Assembly (NCBI RefSeq): GCF_030269925.1
Contig: NC_085124.1
Span: 8,060,001 to 8,124,000 of the forward strand
DNA length: 64,000 bases
Direction of reading: 5' to 3'
Source: Bombyx mori
Taxonomy: Eukaryota; Arthropoda; Insecta; Lepidoptera; Bombycidae
A program made the position numbers and the translations under genes. The notes under the pieces are model-generated. The model did not search any database. It was not told the origin of the DNA and was given only the letters and a program-made list of their open reading frames with translations. Of the stretch, positions 54,556 through 64,000 are shown piece by piece (positions within the stretch are counted from its first letter, which is position 1; the number at the start of each line of letters is the position of its first letter).

Positions 54556-54794
54556 CGCCTTCTCAAAGTGGCGCAATGATGCCGACTGTAGATACTTACT
54601 GACTGAGTCAAGCTCCAGGTCATCATGGACTCAATATCGAGAAAGTAAACTCATAATTGTATGCAGTGGGAACAGCACCCCTAGCAGCAAACGTACCGCA
54701 AAGCTTTACGAATTCAAAATTCTAACTCTTGTATTTCATGCATGTAAAATATTATCGAATCAACAAATAATATTTTATTTATTTATTTTACTGC

Positions 54795-54923
54795 ATAGGT
54801 GGAAGGTCATAGGCATCATAATGAATTCTAAAATTCCGCCAACCACTGACATATGAGATCCAAGTCTCAAGTGTGCAATGTAACGGTTGCTCAATCTTTC
54901 AAGCTGGAACGCATGACTCATTC
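54795..54923 (-). mobile_element. old Bm1-type SINE, split by a hAT element
   Basis: Diverged reverse body: gcataggtggaaggtcatag, aaattccgccaaccactgac, and aacgcatgactcattc. It resumes at 55187 as actcattcacggtagaaagt. Confidence 0.7.
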
Positions 54924-55186
54924 CAATGGCGGATCCAGGGGGGGGGTCATGGGGGTCATGACCACCCCCTGAGCTGGTTCCAGGACTTAGGTGGACCACT
55001 AATTGAATATAATGATTTTATTTATATATTTTGTCACCATACAGATTTTATGTAACTACATACCTTCAATATTTAATTAATTTAATATAATATAATAAAT
55101 TTGTATAATGGCAAACGTTTGGGAACGAACGTATCTAAATTTGACTATGTGACCCCCTCCTGGCGCCAAAGCTGGATCCGCCCTTG
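54924..55186. mobile_element. non-autonomous hAT element (263 bp) with 8-bp TSD
   Basis: Imperfect terminal inverted repeats, caatggcggatccag at the left and the complement of caagggcggatccag at the right. Flanked by an exact 8-bp duplication ACTCATTC (54916-54923 and 55187-55194), the length expected for hAT. AT-rich interior without coding capacity. Inserted in an old Bm1 SINE. Confidence 0.9.
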
Positions 55187-55451
55187 ACTCATTCACGGTA
55201 GAAAGTATGGTTGTTGTAACAATCCAGAATTCCAATAGGCCCTATGCAAGTACCCCTACACCGTACTACTCTATACGATCTGCTTTCGTCAGCCGGTATA
55301 GAGGTATGTATATGACTTGTCTATGACCGATGACTGTTTTGGACTTTCGCGTAAGAGATGCAGTGAGCACAGTGGTACTACATACAATAAGCCGCCACCA
55401 CAAAGCCAAAGTACTGGATAAACAAGACTTTATACCATTGCCTGTGCTTCA

Positions 55452-55580
55452 TCTATACTAATATTATAAAGAGGAAAGATTTGTTTGTTTGTTTGTTTCG
55501 AATAGGCTCCGAAACTACTGGATCGATTTGAAAAATTCTTTTTGCATTAGAAGCCGACATTGTCCCTGATGAACATAGGC

Positions 55581-55611
<31 letters not shown>

Positions 55612-55665
55612 CTGTTTCTTGTGTGTTTTAATGTTTCCGAAGCGAAGCGAGGGCGGGTCGCTAGT
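55452..55665 (+). mobile_element. Helitron-like non-autonomous element
   Basis: Starts TCTATACTAATATTATAAAG after an A, contains a T run (about 55585-55611), and ends cgaagcgagggcgggtcgct then agt (CTAGT). Confidence 0.65.
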
Positions 55666-56029
55666 ATAAAATAAGTAAGTAGATCCCACAAAACGTTCGG
55701 ACACTACCTGTAGTTATTAGATATAAAAGTTGAAAAAATATATGACTGTAAAGAGCAGCCGAATACACCGCCCATTTGAGGATTTAGCTTAAAAAATAAA
55801 CAGGCACCCAGAGTTTACTTCGCAGTTATTCTCACGAATATGGCCTTTTGCCAAATCGGGCAGTCGTAGAATTTACTTTAACATTCATCAACTGTACTTA
55901 ATATCTTGCTGAAGTCATTTATTTTTATTTCCTTTCAATAAATATAAAACTTCATCCCATTGCATCTGTGTGCCAAAAACGAAGCATTTTACACGAAAAA
56001 AATCATTACACAACGCCTCTAAATAGCTT
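55666..56029. other. No recognisable feature
   Basis: No coding frame or repeat recognised. Confidence 0.4.
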
Positions 56030-56035
56030 TTTATT
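56030..56035 (-). terminator. poly(A) signal AATAAA
   Basis: AATAAA on the minus strand 7 bases after the stop codon of the gene at 56043-57319. Closely spaced but consistent with a short 3' UTR. Confidence 0.45.
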
Positions 56036-56042
56036 CACAAAA

Positions 56043-57319
56043 TCAACAGACAGGTTCATTGACCTTCAAATTGTCAAAACTCCACCAAATTCCATAATGT
56101 TCTAGGCAAAGAACGAAGCCTCCTTTGGCTGTGTCGTCGCGGTTTTCAAGGGTGTTAGTACAAGTCCAGTACTGCGCTGCGCTGGCTCCACTTCTTTGCC
56201 AGTGAGTCGCCGCACTGACTGCGAATCTCGCGTGATCAGAAGCGTTGTTTATGTAATAAACTTGGTCGGGGTACTTTAAGGATATGGAGTTGATGTTTCG
56301 CACGCTGAAATTTTCAATAAATTGTTTAAAACCGATGGATGTAACACTTTGGACACAAATGCTTTATCTGTTTTATTAGGTACTACTTAGAGTTAGAGCG
56401 CCTTGTAAGGCCGCACGTGCAGATAACCACCCTACCTATTTCTGCCGTGAAGCAATAAAGCGCTTCGGTTCGAAAGGTGGGGCAGCCGATGTGCTTGCTG
56501 TAAAAACTGAGACATCTACAACGTAAATATGCCACCCACCTTGAGATGTAAGTTCTAAGGTCTTAAGTATAGTTACAACGGCCGCCCCACCCTTCAAACT
56601 GAAACGCATTACTGCTTCACGGCAGAAACAGGCAGGCTGGTGGTACCCATCCGCGCGGACTGACAAGAGGTCCTACCACCAGTGTTATGTATGTATGTGT
56701 ATGTTTGATAGGTTCTGCATCTGATAAGTGGTAGCATTTACGTTGTTAATGTTTTTAGTATCCAATGTCCACGAAGCGACAGGCGGGTGTGAGCTCGTCC
56801 ACCCAAATAAAAAATATATTGTATGCAGTAATAAAAATATACTTTGTTAGATGCAGAAAAGTCCAAGTAAAAACCTACTTGCCAAGTACCTTAAGCGAAG
56901 TTTAGAAGAGATTTATAATTTTGTAATAAATAAATAAAAAATAAGGGCTTCCATAATGAATTAGAAGAGAAAGAGAAATTGAATTATTACCGTAGCAATG
57001 TTACAAGTAACATAGAAAGTATTTACCTAAAATCTTTAGCACAGATAGGTTTTCTATGTTTATCGTTTCCGTAAACGTCTAGAACAATCTTCTGTAACAT
57101 CGCGAACCGCTTGTACAGACATCGGTTGTCACCTGGTCGTCTGCCTAATATGATTCCACGTAATGTATTCTGTATCGTGAGAAACTCCATAGCCGGTATT
57201 GGTTTACTGGAAGTGTCAGTTATGTTGATTGAGTTATTACTTCCACTCATTTCAAACATGCTACACAACCAGTTTACATAACCCATTGCGCTAGGTGGGC
57301 GTTTGCTGGAACCACCCAT
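56043..57319 (-). CDS. two-exon protein of unknown function, 184 aa
   Basis: Minus-strand exons 57319-57027 and 56304-56043. The intron has a GT donor (ttag|gtaaat) and an AG acceptor preceded by a T-rich stretch (aaaatttcag). The junction is phase 2 on both sides and closes exactly, forming one 184-codon frame. The start is the first ATG (MGGSSKRPP); a GT-free open stretch upstream contains no earlier ATG in frame nearby. The protein is rich in Asn/Ser at first, then has LRGIILGRRPGDNRCLYKRF, a tract with aromatic residues AQYWTCTNT, and a Cys at the very end (NEPVC). No membrane segment or signal peptide is apparent. I do not recognise the family. The intron holds an inverted Bm1. Support comes from splice-phase agreement and coding-like composition only. 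Confidence 0.6.
56391..56683 (-). mobile_element. Bm1-type SINE, inverted-fusion copy, in an intron
   Basis: A forward piece (56391-56508: acctatttctgccgtgaagc ... gtggggcagccgatgtg) is joined to a reverse body from gacatctacaacgtaaatat to gtcctaccaccagtg. Same layout as 13526-13763 and 15894-16280. Confidence 0.88.
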
Positions 57320-57354
57320 TTTGACCAATGAGGTGGAAATCTCAATTGTACAGT

Positions 57355-57466
57355 ATTAAAATTGTCCCACTTTTGAAAACGGAACGCATGACTGCATCAC
57401 GATAGAAATATGCAGGATGTTAGTAACTATCTGTGCAGGTTTTCAATACGCCCCACCACCAGTAAA
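57355..57466 (-). mobile_element. old Bm1-type SINE fragment
   Basis: ttaaaattgtcccacttttg, aaacggaacgcatgactgca, tacgccccaccaccagtaaa: a diverged reverse 5' half of the body. Confidence 0.65.
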
Positions 57467-59196
57467 TTCTGGCTGGTGATCCCAGTGCCTTGGTATAATA
57501 CTCGGAGAGCACTGCTGCCCATTCTCCAAAATGTCTTAGTCACTTTTTACGGCATCCATAACTACGGGCTCCATAAAAATCGTATGTGCAATTTCAAAAT
57601 TATATAAAGAAAAGAGGTTGAGTTAAATTATTGCAATTACATCTGAATATTTTCCAAAAATATGTGTATGGATCGACGTAGTTATTATTGCAATGTATTA
57701 GCGTCAGTTATTGACCAATCATGGGAGTGACGAGCGCCAAGTCCGTATTCTGTTTTTTTTAATTTCATATGTTCCGGTATTGAAGGATAACTGTTATTCC
57801 AGTCAAAATATCACCTCGTGCCATTATGATGATCTCTGATAATCGCCAGACGGTTTGAGCTATAAGTAAAAACCAACTAACCGATTTTGAGTTGACTGTG
57901 CAGGTTCATTCAACTTTTTCCAATTCGGCAAAATAGATTCCAATCTCGACGGCATCTGAACTAGTTTGACTTTTGGCATCGTTGACTTAATCGCAACAGC
58001 TACCTTATCCAGAGTTCGCAAGTCGAGTGACAAACAAACGAATAGATGTCCATACTCTAGTTGGTCTTCCGGGAATACTGACCTGACCTCTGGTTATTGA
58101 AATTAAATTATTTGAATTGCTATTCAACTAGACAAATGGTAGGTTCGAATCGATGTTGGAGTTATTACAATTTAAAAACGCCCGGAAAGAAATACTTGAA
58201 TGAAATATTTTTAATACGCTGATTGCTTTTCAGCTCATCGGACTACTAACACTTTAATTAAAAAAATTAGGGCAGAACATCTCTAGGGTAAACCAACACG
58301 TCTGGTTGCAGTGTTGACCGCGGTAACCCGTCCTTCCTCTCCCAAGTTCTGTCACGGGCGGTGATCAAGTTTTTTGGACGAGAATGCAGGGGAGTCGTTT
58401 AGTGGGTGACCTCTAACATATTTTGGTAATATCATATAAGCCGCGAGCCCCCTTGACGTAGAGACCTCGCAGGTTCGGACTCCGCTACAAAAAAGGGCAG
58501 GCTAACACATTGTTGTAATTTTAGCGATTAGCATTAAGAGTAATATTAGCCACCTTTGCCTGAAGGTAGGTTGTGGCTAAGATTAGTCTTAATGCATTGT
58601 TACAGCGTCTGTCACTATAACGGTTCCCTATCCTCCTCTCTGAGTCGCATTCGTCATGTCTGAGGGTCGTGACCATTTCCACCCATTACCCTTCTCTGGA
58701 TAATGTTTCGCCATCTTCCTCTGTTCTCGGTAGTGTGTATGGCATCGTAGTTTGTGGTATCCAGAGTGGTACAGATTTGGTCGGACCAGCGCAATCTGGT
58801 TTCCTTTAAGAGTTACTAAAAAACAACTTTAATGTAATGGTTGTAACTTTTAACTTACTTTGCATGTTAGGAAAGTCGGGTAACGTGTGCACTAATAATA
58901 CCCCTCCCAACTCATCGGCCATCAAAATACCTCGACTTGACGAGCCCTGGGATTGTTCGCCTCCTACGTGCTCCTGGTAGACTAAGGTTGCTAAATATTC
59001 TGTGTAGGTTGGCTAGAATCGATCGATTAAGTTATATCATGTAAAAGTTTTTCATATCTCCCTCAAACAAGTATTCAAGTTCAAGTCAGCAGGTTTTCTT
59101 TACTTGTTATTTGCTTATTTTGTTTTGATTACTTTATTGTTATCTTGCTTATTCGTATAAAGCAGCCCATGATGAAACTTAGCTTTTCATTGTCAA
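57467..59196. other. No gene recognised
   Basis: About 58629-58800 shares gtctgagggtcgtgaccatt with 41232-41370 and is probably an old repeat. The GC-richer part at 58310-58500 is unassigned. Confidence 0.4.
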
Positions 59197-59345
59197 GAGA
59201 ATGCAGGCGAGTTTTTTCATCGTTACGGACATCAACAAAATTAGGGGCACTGGCAAGCCGCTACCCACCGCTGACTCTTATCAAACTCTTACTATTTGGG
59301 CCTTATCATTTGAGGAAGAGCGTGTTTTAGCGCTCGGGAAACACT
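59197..59345 (-). mobile_element. diverged LINE 3' end (same family as copy 1)
   Basis: tacggacatcaacaaaatta, ggcaagccgctacccaccgc, then gcgtgttttagcgctcggga: the reverse of the LINE 3' UTR and last RT codons, heavily diverged, tail lost. Confidence 0.7.
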
Positions 59346-59746
59346 GTATAGATACTTACTTACTCATTCTAAACTTACTCGAAACAGCGGCGACAATGTA
59401 AGCTGGAGCATAGAATCAGAAGTGATAAATACATTAGAAGGCTGCCATCTTCCGTCCGTCTCTGACGTGATGTAACTGAAGTTACGGCCCGAGTAATAGC
59501 CCGGTATGACGTCACTTGGGGGTTTATAAACAAACCACCTAAATGTGCATCTTTTATATGTAATTGGAACATAATTCAAATTTCTTCGATTGAATGTCAA
59601 CCTGCCTAATTTTTTTTTGTTTAGTAGAAACCTTAATAAGAGGCTATAGCTTAAAGATCTTTGGAACGACTATAAATATTGGTTCTGTACTTTAAACTGT
59701 GTAGATGAAACATGGAAATATGAGGAGTTCCCTTGCATTTCTTTTA
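59346..59746. other. No recognisable feature
   Basis: No coding frame or repeat recognised. Confidence 0.4.
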
Positions 59747-59987
59747 TTGGTGGTAGGACCTCTTGTGAGTCCAGGTAGGTACCACCACCCGGCCTATTTC
59801 TGCCGTGAAGCAGTAATGCGTTTCGGTTTGATGGGTGGAGCAGCCGTTGTAACTATACTTGAGACTTTAGAACTTATATCTCAAGGTGAGCGGCGCATTT
59901 ACGTTATAGATGTCTATGGGCTCCAGTAACCACTTTACACCAGGGGGGCTGTGAGCTCGTCCACCCATCAAAGCAATAAAAAAAAAC
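59747..59987 (+). mobile_element. Bm1-type SINE, 5'-truncated
   Basis: ttggtggtaggacctcttgt to cgtccacccatcaaagcaat and an A run. Confidence 0.92.
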
Positions 59988-60954
59988 TCCTCATCTCTTT
60001 TCACACCACTCGCAATCGAATTAGTTAACCATCGACGTCTGCGTTCACTCACATTGCATTTACAACCTTTTCTCATATTACATAGGATTGTAAGATGCAA
60101 AAATGAATTTTACCCTGGAATTAGGACTATCCTACTTTTCCAGCAGAATCAGCTTTTTCGAAATAGGCAAGTTACGTCTATGCGCCCACAGTACGTCCGA
60201 AATACAACCTGCTATGGAATGATGATTGCGGGACTAATATGTGTGAGCTCAGAAAAGACCACTAGAGCTTTAAATAGAACATTCCCTGGCTTTTTGACTT
60301 GATCAATTTAAAGCAGTACCGGGGAACTTTTTTAATTATTACCCCAAAATATTTATGTGTATGTTGATATTAATTACCCCATGGCGAAGAACAAAAAAAA
60401 ACGAAATCGCTTCTTTTTAGCATCTTTCATATTAAAGCCCGCATGATAATTTTGAAAAGAAAACAATAACTAAAAATTTAACGATTCTAAAGAAGTTTCA
60501 CTTCAATATATACTTTTTAATCACAAAAGTTTCATTTTTACCCCCCAAAATTTCATTTTAACCCATTTGGGGTAATTTACCCTGGTTCCCCGACCGCTGA
60601 TTTAAAGTTACAAAAAACCTAACCTAAGTTTTTCTGAAATAATATAACAAAAATATTTACCATTCCACCGGCTTGTTATCGTTGTCCCTACAATGCAAGT
60701 TAATATAGTTCCAACCTTGTATTTCAACGCAATAACTCCAGTATTGGTCAAGTATAAATAACAATACATACATCAGCTGAAACATTTCGTAATTTTATCA
60801 AACTATAAACTTGCTGCCTACTGAACTAAGGTAATACACAATTCTGAAGCTACTTACATAAAAAAGAGCCTCACACATTCAAACCTGTTGATTGAATTTA
60901 AGTGACAGTTTCATTACATTCTTGTGTGAATTTATTTAGATACATTTTGTATTA
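59988..60954. other. No gene recognised
   Basis: About 60300-60600 has repeated words around acccc-aaaattt and ttacccc. No coding frame. Confidence 0.4.
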
Positions 60955-60998
60955 GTTGGCTGATGAACTCATCAAGACTTATCTAATGTGAAGTGATT

Positions 60999-62062
60999 TG
61001 GCGGGGACGCCGCCATGGGAGCTGGAGGCGGAGTCGCTCGCTGCCGACTATCGGTGGCGCAGCGAGCTTCGTGCTCGGGGCGTGGCGCGTCTCCCCGAAA
61101 GTGAGCTGCGGGCGCGGAAGGCCCATTCTCGGCGGTCCGTGCTCGAGTCGTGGTCGAGGCAATTGGCCAACCCCACGTGGGGGCTACGGACCGTCGAGGC
61201 GGTTTACCCGGTCTTTGATGACTGGGTGAATCGTGGCGAAGGACGTCTCACCTTTCGTCTGGTGCAGGTGCTGACCGGGCACGGATACTTCGGGAAGTAC
61301 CTGCGCCGGATAGGGGCTGAGCCGACGACGAGGTGTCACCATTGTGGACACGACCTGGACACGGCGGAGCATACGCTCGCTGTCTGCCCCGCTTGGGAGG
61401 TGCAGCGCCGTGTCCTGGTCGCAAAGATAGGACCTGACTTGTCGCTGCCTGGCGTCGTGGCGTCGATGCTTAGCAGCGATGAGTCATGGAAGGCTATGCT
61501 CGACTTCTGCGAGTGCACCATCTCGCAGAAGGAGGCGGCGGGGCGAGTGAGGGAAAGCTCTCCTCACTACACAGAAACCCGCCGCCGCCGAGCAGGGGGT
61601 CGGGACCGGGGTCGTATCCGTGACCTGGCCCCCTAAGAGCTAGGGGTCCCACCCGTTTTGTGCGGGGAGGGACCCAGACGTGGGGTGGCGTGCTCTGCAC
61701 GCTCACCCGCAATAGGAAGCCGGGTGATGGTAGACCGCGTTCCCCCGACCGCTCTGGGGGAAGGTGTAACGCGGCGCCATCAAAGCGGGCTCTCGGCCCG
61801 CTGAACGAGGGAACCGGTGGTCGTGTCGCTGGCGGCCACCGGTCCGGCGTCCGTGGGACGGTGGGATGGATGTAATGTGCTCTGCGTCAACCCTGTCCCG
61901 CCGTTTCAATAGCCCCGACTGGGCTCCGGCCCGGTCCGAGGTAGGGCGCCGGTTGTGAGCGGCAGGAGTTTTTAGTGAGGTTCAACTCCCACATACCCCA
62001 CCTGCCGCGCGGGTGGGGATCCGGCGATTTTCTCCTGTGGAAAAAAAAAAAAAAAAAAGAAA
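60999..62062 (+). mobile_element. R1-clade LINE, 5'-truncated
   Basis: Carries the RT C-terminal region and a GC-rich 3' UTR with a poly(A) tail (62041-62058). Flanked by an 11-bp duplication GTGAAGTGATT (60988-60998 and 62063-62073). Its last about 250 bp match the fragment at 33179-33427. Confidence 0.92.
61001..61636 (+). pseudogene. R1-clade LINE ORF2 C-terminus (5'-truncated)
   Basis: About 211 codons of open frame entering at the truncation point, so there is no genuine start. It contains the R1-type C-terminal zinc-knuckle-like motif TRCHHCGHDLDTAEHTLAVC at about residues 109-128, followed by PAWEVQRR. A basic tail ends at TAA (61634-61636). The RT and endonuclease domains are missing, so it cannot move by itself. 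The GC content is well above that of the neighbours. Confidence 0.88.
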
Positions 62063-62174
62063 GTGAAGTGATTACAGAAGCCCATAGATATAATTAATGC
62101 AGTTTGAGATATGAGCTCTAAGTCTGAATTGCATTGTACCTATATAACGGCAGTCCCACTTTCAAACTGAAGCG

Positions 62175-62393
62175 CTTTTTTTTATTGCTTCGATGTGTGG
62201 ACGAGCTCACAGCCCACCTGATGTTAAGTGGTTACTGGAGCCCATAGACATCTACGACGTAAATGCGCCACCCACCTTGAGATAAAAGTTCTAAGGTCTC
62301 AAGTATTACGAAACGCATTACTGCTTCACGGCAGAAACAGGCGGGGTGGTGGTACCTACCCGCGCGGTCTCACAAGAGGTCCTACCACCAGTA
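62175..62393 (-). mobile_element. young Bm1-type SINE nested in the old Bm1
   Basis: T run, attgcttcgatgtgtggacg, body in reverse with a short internal deletion (after ggtctcaagtatt), ending gtcctaccaccagt. Flanked by AAGCGC on both sides, within the old Bm1. Confidence 0.9.
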
Positions 62394-62470
62394 AGCGCAT
62401 TACTGCTTCCCTTCATAAATAGTCAGGGTATGGAACTTATCTGCCTGGTCCACAAAGCCCTGCCACAAGC

Positions 62471-64000
62471 AAATGCTCACGTCGAATCACAATTAAAGAT
62501 CAGCGGCATATATCCGAACCACATTACAAATACGAACCATCACACACGACTCCTGGTATAAATAGTACTGGTGCTCATATTGAATATTGAACTTGTTCGA
62601 TTGTTATAGTTTTATTTTTTTCCAAACATCACCAATTCCGTAACCAGTTTCGGAGTCAAGTACAATGTTTAAAAACCAAGGAGCAGAAAACATTGCTTAA
62701 AACTTTATGAGTAGGTACCTAAATATTTTTCAGCATGCAATAAATGCAAATAGAACCATACTGTACGATTGGAAGGGTACAAAATAAATCACAGTCATAT
62801 TTTTGTTCTTAATTATTTATTCGCATATTTGTATGCATGCAGGTATAAAAATTAATGTTACTTTCTGAGTTTTTTCGTGATCGAAGTGTTCACATATGGT
62901 GTTCACGATTGACATAATATAGTTTTTATTGACAATTTAAGAAACGCTTTGTCATGGTGCAATTGACGTTTGTCAGCGCGAAAATCATTTCAACAGACGC
63001 GCGTTCTTACATTTACCGGACTTATCGGATTATTACCGAATTTCGTTCGTAAATTTTAAATGATGCATCCGGACAAGACAATGTATTACTCAGAGAATGC
63101 TACTCATTCTCTGGTGAAACCTTAACACCCTTTCTAGTAGAAACCAACCAACGCGAAAAGATGAGAAGGATGATTCTAGGCCGACACAGAACAGCCAATT
63201 ACATTATGTTTTTTTTTAAATAATTAAATTTATTAATTTAATTAATTTATTTTAAATATTATAACTTTAATAAAAAAAATATCAATCAATTTCATATTGC
63301 AAACATTGCATATCTCAAGAGTTTTAGTAGTCTTAATTTTACGCTCAAGACTGTTTTCAAATGATCCTTTAATATCAACTTATCATTAATAGTAATGTCA
63401 TTCGATGCTGCAATTGTACTATATAGAAAAATCACAAAATATTATTACTTCAATTATATCCTTAACATTGTTTATGATTAAAATATTTTTATACATAATA
63501 GATATTATATTCAATATTTTATTCATCTGAAAATTAACGTACTCCTGATTTTGTTTTTGCCTAGAAATTTGATAATTTTTTTTAGTGTTAAATACCTACT
63601 TACAAGTGACGTATTAAACCTTAGTTACAAGTTTGTACAGAGTCAATTAAATGCGCGAAGTTCCCCCATAGTATCGGTCCTGAAGTGCACACGGTGCCGC
63701 CTCCACGAGATTCCTGTGGCAACTGAGGGAAATAATATTTTATTTGCAGGTTTCACTTTTTGAGTCGAAAGCAATTGAGATTTTTTTCAAATGAAGTTGT
63801 TCAACAACGGCTTGTTTTAGAAAACTCAGCAAAGAACTTTCGTTTTGTTTTCATGAGTTTTCTCAATTAAATCTAACTGTGACGCTTTAATCACGCGTAT
63901 TTTACTGTCATTATATTATCTCCAACGTTTAGAATACCTTAATTTACTAAAAAAAAAAATTTTGCTAACATGGTTGGACGTGCCCACTAGTAGCTAGGGT
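62471..64000. other. No recognisable feature
   Basis: AT-rich to the window end. A frame at 63551-63763 has a poly(A)-like context but no recognisable similarity and is not called. Confidence 0.4.

Larger units (their letters stand above)
60955..62470 (-). mobile_element. old Bm1-type SINE broken by two later insertions
   Basis: Three pieces of one diverged reverse Bm1: 60955-60998 (tggctgatgaactcatcaag ... gtgaagtgatt), 62063-62174 (gattacagaagcccatagat ... ttcaaactgaagcgc) and 62395-62470 (aagcgcattactgcttccct ...). The gaps are an R1-like LINE fragment and a younger Bm1, each with its own target duplication. Confidence 0.75.

Noticed and set aside
60998..61636. Host gene encoding a 212-aa zinc-knuckle protein
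   Set aside because: The motif and the 3' UTR with poly(A) and target duplication show a 5'-truncated R1-clade LINE; the apparent start is TTG at the truncation point.
63551..63763. 70-codon plus-strand frame near the window end
   Set aside because: No ATG-context, domain or splice support; likely chance in AT-rich DNA.

Overview
The window is eukaryotic and almost certainly lepidopteran, most likely silkworm (Bombyx). It is AT-rich and intron-bearing. It is packed with copies of the tRNA-headed Bm1-type SINE, with 3' ends of a Jockey/CR1-group LINE, and with short Helitron-like elements ending in CTAGT. No bacterial operons, CRISPR arrays or prokaryotic signals are present. Family names rest on recognition of sequence, not on a database search.

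Layout. 1-3290: a LINE with one long endonuclease/reverse-transcriptase frame and a poly(A) tail, running in from beyond the window edge. 3.3-29 kb: mostly unannotatable AT-rich DNA with scattered SINEs, LINE 3' ends, Helitron-like pieces, a broken mariner-type transposase (about 6.5-7.7 kb), an RTE tail (23.1 kb), a second tRNA-headed SINE (24.8 kb) and a CR1-like LINE tail (28.2-28.8 kb). 29.9-31.9 kb: a large inverted repeat. 32939-36814: a complete cut-and-paste DNA transposon with 29-bp terminal inverted repeats, a 4-bp target duplication and a spliced three-exon DDE-like transposase gene. It sits inside a Bm1 SINE and itself carries an R1-like LINE fragment. 39-43.8 kb: more SINEs and repeats.

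43973-53299: a five-coding-exon host gene for a short-chain dehydrogenase/reductase-like protein (341 aa). All exon phases close. Its introns hold Bm1 copies, another repeat family, an antisense tRNA-Gly(CCC) gene and a complete, intact second copy of the LINE inserted antisense within a Helitron-like element. 56043-57319, minus strand: a probable two-exon gene of unknown function (184 aa). 54.9 kb: a small non-autonomous hAT element with an exact 8-bp target duplication. 61.0-62.5 kb: an old Bm1 copy broken by an R1-clade LINE 3' fragment and by a younger Bm1.

The two LINE copies, about 42 kb apart and in opposite orientation, encode proteins that differ only in the penultimate residue, so this family moved recently. 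The best candidate for something under-described is the DNA transposon at 32939-36814, with its structured subterminal repeats and spliced DDE-like gene. The predicted loss of the SDR catalytic residues in the 44-53 kb host gene is the most interesting host feature.
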